NCBI RefSeq assembly: GCF_004193775.1
Contig: NC_041021.1
Location: 23,466,632-23,530,631 of the forward strand
Length of the DNA stretch: 64,000 nt
Direction: 5' to 3'
DNA from: Glycine soja
Lineage: Eukaryota > Streptophyta > Magnoliopsida > Fabales > Fabaceae
Notes under the pieces: model-generated
The model's input: only the letters and a program-made list of their open reading frames with translations
What the model was told of the DNA's origin: nothing
Databases searched by the model: none
Translations under genes and position numbers: made by a program
Shown: one piece after another, positions 11,726 to 22,430 of the stretch
Layout: each line of letters opens with the position of its first letter
How positions within the stretch are numbered: position 1 is the stretch's first letter

Positions 11726-11959
11726 CGTCCTAGACTTGGATCTTGTGCGATAGGGATGCCTTGGGGCACGATTAGTTATGGCGTCAGTCCTAAAGAGACC
11801 AAATGTGATGAGTACGTAATGAGGAATGAATGCATGCTAGAGATAAAGCGTGGGAGTCATTTGATTTGCACTAACTTTTGGAGTAAAATCATGGGATAAA
11901 CTCATTTTATTCAGAAAGTTATAACTAGTCAAGATCTGAGTGACAATACAAACTCCCTA
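11726..11959 (-). other. Spacer between ORF1 and gag
   Basis: Short non-coding interval equivalent to 5252-5524 in the other copy. I see no ORF or other signal in it. Confidence 0.6.
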
Positions 11960-13640
11960 ACGGTTCCTAATTATATGGGCATCAAGTCTATCATATGCTG
12001 ACAATAGCTGAAGAGCCCGTGGATTTGCTCGAGGGCGGAGTACGTGTCTGCCATTGCTTTGGCCTTTGCCAGTAATCGGGGAAGTTCTTGACTCCCGTTC
12101 AAAGTAAGAGCAAACCGGTCCATCCACATCATCGCTTCTTGATGTAATGAATAATCACCCTTCCTCTAGCCTCCTTTTTCGTGTACACTCGGACCTATTC
12201 ATCCGCCACTTTGTGCTCGTGGGCGGTGGCCAAATTTAATTCTTCTTTGTACTTGCTGATGATGGCCAAGATGTTTGTTTCGGTCTCGCATAACCACTGA
12301 GACAAACTCCTCTTTGACCTTAGGCAAGTCTTCAATTTGTCCTTTAGAATTATGCCATCTACTCGCGATTGGTCCCTTTCCTCTCTTCAAAAGCTTAAGT
12401 TCCCTGTTACTGCCCCACAAAGCCCCTCAGAACTTGTTCCGGCCATGTTCTTCCTTGCGGGCCCTCTTAGTCTCTTGCTCCAAGGCCTTGATGGTGGCTA
12501 TGTTGACGTCTCTCAGTTCGGTGTTCTCTTTTCGGATCCTAACAGCTGCTGACTTGAACTTTTCTTTGGCTGTTTGGGCTTTCTCAAGCTCTGTTTTGAG
12601 GGCTTGTACCTCTTCGTCTTCTTCCGGAGCTTCACCCTCCACCTCTTGAGTAGTTCTCAAATTCAGGAGCCAATCCAGACCTTGTGCATAGGCTTTCAAC
12701 CACCTATGGTAACCGCCGATGGGCCCGTTGCTACTTCCCCTAAGTTCCTCGTCCTTCTTTTGCACCATTTCCCATGCCTTGCAGACCCTCTGAAGCACCC
12801 CCGCGTTGGTGCTATTGAAGCCTCGCGTAATGAAAGGTGTGAGGCCTTCCTCTAATGGTGCCCCTCTCATAGGGTAGCCAAGTTGTCTTATGGCGAGGAC
12901 GGGATTGTAACTAATGCAACCCCTCATCCCCATCAAGGGAACATTTGGAAATCCCCCGCACGAAATAAGAATCCCGGTTCTTCCTTCTTTCCATCAGGGG
13001 AACCAATTGACAGACGCTCATTCTTTGCTTGCTAAGAGTCGGTCCCAGTTTTCCTCCCTTTTCTCGGTGCATAAGCAGTGGCCTTCTAGCGGGCAAACGT
13101 GTCTCACCTCTTTGGCGGAGAAGGTGTGAATCCAACCATACGTAGAGGGCAGGTGTACAGCAAATGATCCTTGCCCTGTTCGTCTCACATCTTCGGTCGA
13201 ATGTGTCATATAGATCGGGTAAGATAGCGACAACCGGGCTTTCCTTGCAGTCGTGAAAGGCGAGAAAAGAATCAATCACTGCCAGGTCCACCAACCCATC
13301 CATATTTGGAAAGAGGACCACTCCGAAGATCAAGAGCGCCAGGACGTCCATGAATGGGGCCCATTCATCTTGACTTGCCAAGGTTCTCCCCTTTGCTTCC
13401 AAACATTTCCTTGGTACTCCAACCACCCCATTTTCGACTTGCTTTCCCCGGTCCAATTCCTATGTCGAGATTTTGACTATTTTCGAAATTCTAGCCAAGG
13501 AGGGATAGAAGCCTAAGAAAAGATACGGTTTCCTTCCTCCAAGAGGGCATCCCAGGATCTCTTCAAACTCTTCCACTGTGGGTGTTAACTGAAAGTCCCC
13601 AAAGGTGAAGCACAGCATTTGGGCAGCACAGCGCCCGGTG
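11960..13640 (-). pseudogene. Tat/Ogre ORF1, second copy, multiply frameshifted
   Basis: Minus strand. It contains CFTFGDFQLTPTVEEFEEI and CPLGGRKPY (13620-13520), a stop at 13460, then GKQVENGVVGVPRK...LALLIFGVVLFPN...VIDSFLAFHDCKESPVVAIL (13456-about 13200). This includes the segment deleted from the copy at 5525-7200. A frameshift near 13120-12940 leads to GCISYNPVLAIRQLGYPMRG and a coiled-coil-like tail. Further breaks occur at 12427 and about 12200, and the LTLNGSQELPRLLAKAKA helix is recognisable near 12110-12050. The N-terminal 60-70 residues are replaced by leader sequence, which implies a deletion. Function unknown. Confidence 0.8.
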
Positions 13641-14061
13641 CATGCATTTAAGAAGGTGACACGAACCTTCCGAATTCTCGTGACAAATGAGGGGATCAAA
13701 ATGCAACGCGTGGATGATGACATGATGCAGATGCGAAAAGGGTAACAAGGAGATGTACACAGCATGGCAATATCCACAAATAATCATACTGCAAAAGGTG
13801 TATACGTCATTTAAATTATATGCATGGTAGTGTTTAAAACGACATGCAGCGTGTTCGCTTCGTGCCCCTATTTTCGGGACCTAAATGGGGGGAACTAAAA
13901 GGCTTTTAGTGATAATTCCCAAGGTGGTCATATCTCTCTTGACGGTTTCTAGAGGTATCATCCCCTTCGACAAACATGTTGCGGCAGTAGGGACTACCAA
14001 CAACAATATGTTATCAAAGAGAAAAACTCTAGATGAGGGTTCACTGTTATCAAGCAAGTCG
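13641..14061 (-). mobile_element. Leader remnant of the second minus-strand Tat element
   Basis: Reverse match to the leaders elsewhere: the block around GATACCTCTAGAAA is near 13950 and the TTGCTTGATAACAG block near 14045. It stops at about 14061, where an Athila-type gag start begins. The PBS and 5' LTR of this element are missing. Confidence 0.65.
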
Positions 14062-14461
14062 TAGACCCAACAACCCATTGAAACAAATTATTTTTAATTA
14101 ACTAAATCAATGATGAAGGGTATGTAATGGTCTGGGCTTGAACCTCCGGTTGTGCAATGCTAGTGAAACGTTGTGGTACACTTGAACTTGAATAGTCTTC
14201 AAGGGTCACTCTCCTTGGCTGCTCATCCATGATAGTGTCTCCTCTAACCTCTATATGTGATTGCCCTTGAGTAGGAAGACTAGAAGATGCCTCAAAAGAT
14301 CGAGGTTCTTCTCCTGGAGTTGCTGCTGCTTCTAAGTCCTGCAAAAAAATTCTAATTATCTCTGCGTTTTGTCTCCTGCAAGTAGCGTTGATCTCCAAAT
14401 CTATGGGAGTTAAATCACCTGCAGCAGATCTCCTTTGCATACAAAACAAGAAGAACCACAA
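14062..14461 (-). pseudogene. Athila-type gag, N-terminal fragment
   Basis: The minus-strand frame contains MQRRSAAGDLTPIDLEINATCRR and later RVTLEDYSSSSVPQRFTSI. It is closely similar to the gag start of the element at 16186-28360 (24855-24500). It ends in stops near 14102 and is cut at about 14062 after NNLFQWV by Tat leader DNA. Only the region ahead of the capsid-like domain remains. Confidence 0.75.
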
Positions 14462-14587
14462 TTATCCAATTCCAATGAACAAAAAAAATGTGCAGTAACT
14501 AAAATATACACAAAAAGAATCAATGAATCAAAGAAAACAATATAAAGCAATGCCTTAAAACTAAACTGAACTCTTCTAATGAATTAA

Positions 14588-14607
14588 GTTCCCCAACAAC
14601 GGCGCCA
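14588..14607 (-). other. Athila-type primer binding site
   Basis: On the minus strand it reads TGGCGCCGTTGTTGGGGAAC and lies nine bases inside the LTR end at 14616. TGGCGCCGTTGCCGGGGA-like sites are known for Athila-lineage elements and are usually assigned to tRNA-Asp. Confidence 0.75.
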
Positions 14608-14615
14608 TAAATACT

Positions 14616-16024
14616 TGTTCGCTTCCCCACACAGTTCCTTTTTCTTAAATTTACAAACACTTATATCAAAAGGGAACCAAGTGCACCGGGTCTCAGAGTA
14701 TTTAAAATTAAAACGGAATTATCCGAGTATCGAACACAAGGAACTTGTTTATTTGATAGTGTTTTATTCAAGAATTAGGCATTTTACAGATAAACATTGA
14801 TAATTGTGAATAGAAACAAAAGTAAAATACATTCTATGTTAAAAAGCAGTAAATGCAAGTAATTAAAAGTTGACAACAATAGGTAAAAAGCATTGGGTCT
14901 TTCTAACAAATGAGTTGATGCATATGAAGATATTTCTCTAATTGATCATGTTCTTATGTTCTATGTTGAAGCCTAAAGTACTAAACCTTGATCCCTCATA
15001 AGTTTAGACTAATTTAACCCAAGCTTCGTCCTCAGATCCCTCTTGTTGGACTAGGCTTAACTTAAACAGCATTATCATCATAGCATAATAAGAAAACTAA
15101 AACCCCGCAATCCATCCCTGGTAATGCAGTTATTTAGCCTTGCTTCTATCAAGTTCTAAGGCAACAGTACATTTCCCAATGCTAAAGTTACCTAACAGTA
15201 CACACAAGTGGGTGATCAGACCAAGAGCATTCAGTAATTAAGCATTGAACACACAAAACACAATTAATTAGATATGAAAAGTAATTACATCAAGTGTTCA
15301 TTAGAAATCCCCAACTAGGGTTTTTTAGCCAGCCATACAAGGAACCCTAATATAAGTGAGGCAGAAAGTACAGAGCAATTGTTGCTTACACAGGAAGGGG
15401 GATCCCTCCTCCTCTTATTGGCACCTCACAATCATTCAAACACTCTCTAATCTATCAAAGTGAAGAACCCTAGCTTCCTTGCTTAGTTGTTGCCTCTCTG
15501 CTGCCTCCAGAGCACTCCTCTCGAATTCTATGCAAAAGTATGCATCTCTGGTAAAGGTATTGTGTCCCTTAATTCGGACAAATCAGGCTTTAAATAGGCT
15601 CTGAAATCGCGATGTCGCGCTTAGCGCCACCGTCACGCTTAGCCCGAGTAAGTGGATTTGGGCTTGGCGCCAGTCGTTCGTTGAGCCTGGCAAGAGACGA
15701 ACGTCTAGTTTAGCACCCGGCCTCGATTCTTGTGCTCTTCCAGTTCCTCTCATCACGCTAAGCGTGTTGTAGCTGTGCTTAGCGATAGATGCAAGCTGAG
15801 CCCATAGGTTTCGCTTAGTGCGACTGCTCCTTTTAGCACTTCAAGACTTTAGCCTCTTTTGACCTGAAATTGTACTAATTTTATCATTAATTCAAATTAA
15901 AGATACTCTAATGATAGTTATCTAAACATATCAAGATTTATTTACAAATTCCTACAAAAGAACTATAAATTGGGGAAACTATACATGTTTTGAAAAAGCT
16001 TCCTATACAAAAGTTTTCTATACA
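14616..16024 (-). mobile_element. Athila-type 5' LTR, diverged
   Basis: About 1.4 kb. On the plus strand it runs from TGTTCGC at 14616 to TATACA at 16024. It is clearly related to the LTRs at 16186-17813 and 25010-28360, with shared blocks such as GTATTTAAAATTAAAACGG and the CCAACTAGGGTTT block near 15310. On the minus strand a TATTTAAAG promoter-like box lies near 15590-15598, and several GCGCTTAGCGC-like motifs lie just upstream (15605-15835). The termini were chosen by TG...CA and by alignment, so the ends are approximate. Confidence 0.65.
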
Positions 16025-16180
16025 CTTAGTGGAGAATCTTGGACTTGATCTTGAATTAGTGGTCTGAACCATAGCTAAAATTCACTAATCATAATTATTG
16101 AAATTTTTTCTCCACAAATTCAATTTCAAATTCAAGTGAAATTTGAATAGAAATTCGAATTTCCCTCCAATTTTGTGTGA
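16025..16180 (+). repeat. Left half of a split LTR-like sequence
   Basis: AT-rich DNA between the Athila-type LTR ending at 16024 and the target duplication at 16181. Removing the Athila-type insertion joins it to 28366-28663, where a TATA box (28370-28377) follows at once. This makes a plausible plus-strand LTR of unknown family beginning TGGAGAATC at about 16030. It contains an imperfect inverted repeat of AAATTCAATTTCAAATT type at about 16115-16165. Confidence 0.4.
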
Positions 16181-16185
16181 CACTT
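16181..16185. repeat. Target-site duplication CACTT (left)
   Basis: Identical to 28361-28365. The pair delimits the Athila-type element 16186-28360. Confidence 0.85.
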
Positions 16186-17813
16186 CGCTTGCTTCCCATT
16201 GCAGTTACTTTTTGTGCATTTATGTCTCAAGGAAATTTCAATGGGGGTTTACTAGAAAGCGCACCGGATCGTCAAGTATTTAAAATTTAAATGGATGAAT
16301 GCGAGTATTGAACACAGGGAACTAATGTTAGCCTGAATTAAGTTTAGAATTGAAGCATTGTTGAGAGAACATGTATAAGTGATAATTTTAGACAAAATTT
16401 AAACTAAACTTATATGATAAAAACTATAAAATGCAAGGTAAACAAAATGACAGTAGTAGGTAGAAATGTTTGGTCTTTCTAACAAACAAGCTGATGCATA
16501 GAAATATATTTCTCAAATCAATCATGCTCTTGTGCTCTATGCTGTAGTCTAAATTACTAAACCTTCGATCCCTCGTCAGGCTGAATATCCAAGCTTCGTC
16601 TTCAGATCCCTCATCTAAGACTAGGCCCGATTTAGACAACCCTCTTAGATTTAGACTAACTTAAACTGAGTTTCGTCTGCAGATCTCTTATGTAAAACTA
16701 GACTCAACTCTAGTAGCTTACGAAAGTTTGGCCTAATTTAGCCAAAGCTTCGTCCGTAGATCCCTCTTGTAAGGCTAGGCCTAAATTAAACAACATTATT
16801 GTAATAGCATAATTAAAACCAAAACTTAACCCGCAGATCCCTATGTAAGACTATGTTTGGATCCTGCTTCAATCAAGTTCTTAGGCAACAGTACATTTCC
16901 CAATGCTAAAGTCACCTAACTGTGCACACAAATCGGTGATCAGACCAAAAACATACAAACATTAAGCATTGAAGGAAGCATTGAACACAGAAAACATAAC
17001 CAATTAGATATTAGGCATTTACATCAGCTGTTCATTAGAAATCCCCAACTAGGGTGTTTAGCCAGCCATTACAAAGAAACCCTAACAATAAATGATACTA
17101 AAGGCAGAGAATGATAGTTTCTTACACAAGAAGGGGGATTCCTCCTCATCTTTTCAGCATCTCACACTCACTCTCTACTCAATAATCTTTCTCGAATGAC
17201 AAAACCTAGGCTTCAATGCACAAGCTGCTCCCTTTTTCTGCTTCTAGGGCTCTTTTCCCTCAATAGGCACTGTGGCTGCTCTGGAATTCTGTGCCCTGGC
17301 CATTCTGTGCAAGTGTGTAGAAGCAGTCATAAAAGGTGCACCCTAATTCTGCACAAGACAGGCTTTAAATAGGCTCTGAATTCGCGACATTGCACTTAGT
17401 GCCACCCTCGCGCTTAGCGTGAGTAAGTGGAATTGGGCTTAGCGCTAGTCTCGCGCTTAGCCTGGCTGAAGGCACCTGTTGCGCTTAGCCTGGCTGAAGG
17501 CACCTGTTGCGCTTAGCCTGATGCTAATGCTCTGCCAGATTCTCCTTTGCGCCAAGAGCGCTGAAGTTGCGCTTAGCGGTGGTTATGCGCTTAGCCGAAC
17601 TGCTACTTTTTGAAATTCAAAACTTAGCCTCTTTTTCACCTGAAAATGAACAGATTTCATCACTAAATCCAATAGAAATTTTCTAGAGACAACGTTAACC
17701 ATAAAACAAAATTTATTTACAAATTTTACTCCAAAATAACCATAAATTGGGGAACTATACAAGCTTTGGAAAATGATTTCTATACAAAAGTTAGTCGTAT
17801 AAAGCGACTAACA
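16186..17813 (-). repeat. 3' LTR of the Athila-type element
   Basis: 1628 bp. On the minus strand it begins TGTTAGTCGC at 17813, a small palindrome with GACTAAC a few bases on, and ends ...GCAAGCG at 16186. The last base pair of the usual CA end is changed (CG here; the other LTR has TG/CA). A TATTTAAAG box lies at about 17367-17375 (minus), with repeated GCTTAGCGC motifs upstream at 17385-17610, including a 28-bp tandem pair at about 17462-17518. Confidence 0.85.
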
Positions 17814-17825
17814 AACTCCCCCAAA
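17814..17825 (-). other. Polypurine tract
   Basis: On the minus strand it reads AAATTTGGGGGAGTT directly ahead of the 3' LTR start at 17813. This position and composition fit the plus-strand primer for reverse transcription. Confidence 0.75.
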
Positions 17826-19412
17826 TTTACATTTTGGCTTGTCCTCAAGAAAAGAAAGAAGAGTTCACTCGTCCTCGAGTGACAAAGATAGTGGCCAATC
17901 AAAAGAAAATGGTGTTTGATTCATCAAGGACATAAACCATATGAACTGAATACCATGGAATGCTTAAACCAATTACTTCTCACAAGCATGCAGTTTTTCA
18001 AAGATAAGAGCACAAGTATTAGAGTCACAGCTAAAATAAGCTAGTAAGCATGACAAAAATCAAGGAAGGTTCATCAACCAAAACCTCACAATCATTGTTT
18101 CACTCAAACTCAAGTGTTTAGGATTATTCCATCATAAACAACCAACACAAGTTCCATCCTTTGCATTTCACCTCATATCATACAGCAATGAACACAAAAA
18201 ATTCAATTCGAAGGACTTTCTAGGCTTGTAATAGGGTTAGGCTGCCAACAATTCATGGTTTTTCTAGGATTCAAAAGCTTAGGTTCTAGGAGAGCATTCA
18301 TCCATAGAATAACCTTCACTTTTTCATTCATTCCTTCCCCATACTTGCCCTTTTTCTTAGGCACATAGCTTTCATACCTGAAATTATAGCATACACACTT
18401 ATTAACTTTATTTCTACTTACAATATTTTTTTTGAACACAGAATAGAAGCAATGTGTATATACTATTTTCTTTGACCATTTCAATCGTTACCAAGTGCCT
18501 CCCCCAAAATTTGGAACAAATATACCTTGATAATACCTCCCCCAAATTTGGGACAAATTTGCCTTGAACCATCTTCTGTGGATGATGCTTTCCTACAACC
18601 TAAAGTAAGGTAGTAGAAGATTCAACTGAATAGGCTCGAGGTTCAATCAATCAATCAATTCATTCAGCTCAAACTGGGTGCAAGGGATAATTCGTTCAAT
18701 CATAAGGTTAGCTTTTTTGTCTAAGTAGCTATTCATAATCAAACATGGCCTTCATCATCCTCAATTTCATGCATCTAATCCATACTTCAGAGATTCACGC
18801 AAAAATCAGCACTAAATGATAGTCGTTTCTCTCAAAATTTTAAAGATCACACTCTCACCGGGATATGGTTAATGCATTCCTTCACAATCAATCTGACAAC
18901 CAACTAACATTTTCAGACATAATTCCAATCATATGCTTATTCTCTTCTGATGACGGAAAACTTGATCAAAACAATCATCCAATCATCCCAATCCATTCAA
19001 TTCATACATTTGATCAATCAATCATCCCAATCCACTGCATACAATGCTCAATCAAGATTTTTGAACAAGCAAACAAACAACTATGCTATTGAAATTAAAA
19101 GACTAAAACATAAAAGCTGAAATTTAAATGACTTAAATCATAAAATAACTAAAATTAAACTAAAGTGTTCATAATGCAAAAAATTTAAACATCCGGCTCC
19201 TCCTGTGGCTGGTCTTCATTAAGATCCATTGCTGATGGCTGAATCTCCTCAAGAGTAGGTGCAGATGGTGGAGATGGTTGTGGGGTCTGGGCTAGAGTAG
19301 TCTCCTCCTCTGCTGCTGGTGGTGATGGTGCTGGTGCTGGTGGCTCCTCAGTCATAGGCTCCTGGGCTGTAGAGGCCCCACCCCCTCCAGAGGAAGAAGG
19401 TTGGTCTCCTGG
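17826..19412 (-). other. Non-coding 3' region of the Athila-type element
   Basis: AT-rich DNA between the env-position ORF and the 3' LTR. CCCCCAAATTT-type strings recur at about 17816, 18500 and 18538, so the polypurine-tract-like sequence is repeated upstream of the LTR. Otherwise I see no ORF or structured repeat. Confidence 0.5.
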
Positions 19413-20483
19413 CTAGGCCACCTGTGCATCAAACTCCTCTATGCTTATAATGGAGGGCAAGCCCAAGCCCTGAAGGCTCTGCTTGATGATGTACTGCACC
19501 CTATGAATGCTCTGGAGCATGGAGTGAATCATTTGAGGAGTGAAAATAAAATCTGCTGGACCTACAGAGACTGGAGCTGGAAGTGGAATCTGTGAAGGTG
19601 CTGGAGGAATCAATCTGATCTTTGTGGAGGAAGAGGGAGGAAGTGTAGAAGAAGAAGGTGTTGGTGCCTCTGATGGTGCTGAAGTGGAAGGGGCCTCAGA
19701 TCTATTCCCTCTGGCCTTCTTGGGTCCTCTGAAAGTTACTGTTGGATCATCAAGATTCCAACAGTTCTTCTTAATATAAGCCAAATTAATGGTAGGATTC
19801 AGGCTCTCCAAGGATCTAGAGTCAGACTGAACTCCCCTAGCCTTACATAAAGTAGTAATCAAGGTCGGGAATCCAAGTCTGGATGTGTCATGCTGAGCAG
19901 TGAGGGAGATCTGGTGGGAGATGAGGTACCCCATATTCATGTCTATCTTTATAATGATGCCATAAATGAGTTTGGCTCTGTCCAGGGTGACATCAGAAGT
20001 ATAGGAGGTAGGAATCAAAATTTTCAGCTAGGGTGGTCATGTTGTTCCTCAAAATTTTCAGGGGCTGCCCATCAGCATTAAGCCCAAATCCCCTCCCTGG
20101 GATACAGAGCTTAGCAGCTAACTCCTGAGGATCAGGCCTCAGGAGTACAAATCTAGAATAAGCACATAGTGACCTCTCACCCTCACCTGCTTAGGTGATT
20201 TATCCTCGGGGTCATAGAGGTTGGCGTAGAATTCCTTCACAATGGCAACATCGATGTTGTCGTCACCAAAATCAGTCAACTCCTCATCCCAGTGGCGTCT
20301 CTCAAGTTCCTCCTTGAACTCATCATACTCTGTATAGTAGACCACCACGTTCCTTTCAGGCAAAAGCTTCCTAGGAACAATAACATCAGTGTATCTTTCC
20401 CAAGCCTCTTGGGAAATGAATCTGGATCTGTCAAATCTGGCTTGGGTGGGTGTAGAGGGTGCCTTTCTTTTCCTGGAAGCCAT
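19413..20483 (-). pseudogene. Env-position ORF with 'putative plant transposon protein' domain
   Basis: Minus strand, likely start at 20483 (MASRKRKAPS); an upstream in-frame Met at 20519 adds 12 hydrophobic residues. Its first part has RFISQEAWERYTDV, ERNVVVYYTEYDEFKEELERR and IVKEFYANLYDPEDKSPKQ. A TGA at 20139-20141 interrupts. The same frame resumes and from 20018 reads YTSDVTLDRAKLIYGI, then RLGFPTLITTLC, LNPTINLAYIKKNCWN, a Ser/Pro-rich linker and a short C-terminal helix. The sequence resembles the domain catalogued as 'putative plant transposon protein' (I believe PF20167). It lies where env-like ORFs of Athila elements lie, but I see no signal peptide or convincing membrane segment. 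Function unknown. Confidence 0.7.
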
Positions 20484-20519
20484 CTGCAAAATATAAGACA
20501 AAACACACAAGATTAGCAT

Positions 20520-22430
20520 AGGTTTATTCTCAAGAAAACAAAAAAATTAAACTAAAAACAGAGCTGGACGCTTAGCGCAGCATGCTGACACTTAGCGTGC
20601 CTTATGAAATTAACACAAGCGCTAAGCGCAGCAAGCTGGCGCTTAGCTCGAAGACACAAAAAAAAAATTCCAGCAGAATAGGCTTAGCGCACAGGGGCGC
20701 TTAGCCTAAGTCTACAATTTTAGAAATAGTAGAGGACTAGGGCTAAGCGCCGCATGCTGGCACTTAGATCAGCCTCAACAGAAAGACATTGAGGCTTAGC
20801 GCACAGGGGCGCTTAGCCATATTACAAAGGTTAAAGAAATAGAACCTAAGGGGCATTTATCTCAGCAAGCTGGGCTTAGTGCCTAAACTACACTGCTATC
20901 TCAGTATACCATTGACGCTTAGTGCACAGGCGTGCTTAGCGTCTGCATTGTTTTGGTTCAATAGCCAAGATGAATGCGTTTAGCGCGACATGGTCCACTT
21001 AGCGCGATCATCAGAAATCCTAAAAATTTTAACAGTTGCGATGAGCAGGCTAAGCGCAGAAGGCGCGCTTAACGCGTTCATTGCAAATCCCAGAAGATAC
21101 ACAGGGGTTTTCACCCCTTTTTAACCACATATCCCCTAATGGGCTTCTAAACTACCTAAGGTCCTAAAATACCTAACCCTAAAACTAAGTAACTTAACCT
21201 AACAGTAATGCTAACGAAGAAACATAAATCGTCTATCCTAAGGTGTGAAGCATGAAATACAAAGCAAAAGGAAATTTGGTAACTTACTTGGATGTGTAAT
21301 GCAGAGTATGAGGAAGCAAATGATGCAGAGGAGCAGTAAGCACACACCAGAAAAAAAAGTATGGTCAGGGATGAGAGAGTGCAGAGGTTTGGGTGCCAAG
21401 GTAGCAACCCAAGGGCCTCTGCCTCTACTTTTTAAAAACTGAAATTCGTATGGTGCGCTTAGTGTGTAGTTGGGCTTAGCGTGCCAACGTGACGTTTGAG
21501 TCTAAAATACTGGCGCTTAGCCTAGCCTCGTGCTAAGCCCAACTTGAAGTTGTTAACTCTAGTAAGCATTTGGGGCTTAGCGCAGCAGCGGCGCTTAGCA
21601 CTTTCTGCACCAAAAATCTTTCTGCAACATGCACTTAGCCTGAGATGCGAGGCTTAGCGTACGTCAAGCTTCAACTTACAGTGAGTGATTCAGGCTTAGC
21701 GCCACTACCTGTGCTAAGCGCACTTCCAATGAATTCAAAACAGAATGATGCTAGCACTTAGTGCATCCTTTCCCGCTAAGCTCAGCTTGAAAGCTCAACT
21801 TACAGAATGAATCTGGGGCTTAGCGCAGGATGGCGCGCTTAGTGCAGCTATAATAAATTTTCACAAAGAGGAAGTGGCGCTTAGCGCATCATCCACGCTA
21901 AGCCCACTGCTTAAGGTGCAACTTACAGTGAAGATGTTGGGCTTAGCGTAGCGATGTGTGCTTAGCTGAACCATTCAGCCAATCAATCAGGGATCTTTGC
22001 GCTTAGCGCAAGCAAGCTTGGCTTAGCACATGAAGAGATGGCACTTAGCGCAAGGTTTGCGCTTAGCGGATAAGCAATTTGAAAATTTTCTAAGTCATTT
22101 TCTACTTATCTCTTCACACATAATTTTAACAACCCTTTTTGTTCATTACTAAACAAGCTGAAATCAATCACAATCACAAGCAAGATGACCTAACTACATG
22201 CAAGAAATAAAAATGAAGATAGAGAAGGGAAAGAAAAGCTGGGTTGCCTCCCAGTAAGCGCTTCTTTAACGTCATTAGCTTGATGCATCATGCTATTATC
22301 CAGGATCCAATAATGTTCCCACTTCAAGGACCTTCTTCTTAGGTCTTCTTTCCTCCTTCACATGAACTTTAAAATAGACATTCCGGTCAGGTGGCTCTTT
22401 ATCTTCATGAAATAAATCAAAGCTGATTTT
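20520..22430 (-). repeat. GCTTAGCGC-rich non-coding region in the place of pol
   Basis: Between the end of protease and the env-position ORF. From about 20565 to 21075 and 21450 to 22070 roughly 35-40 degenerate copies of (GC)GCTTAGCGC or its complement occur, 15-60 bp apart. The block 22200-22430 is different: it holds the end of the protease frame with stops and the string TGGGTTGCCTCCCAGTAAGCGCTTC seen after gag-protease or env-position ORFs in Athila elements. No pol motif is found in any frame. Confidence 0.7.
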
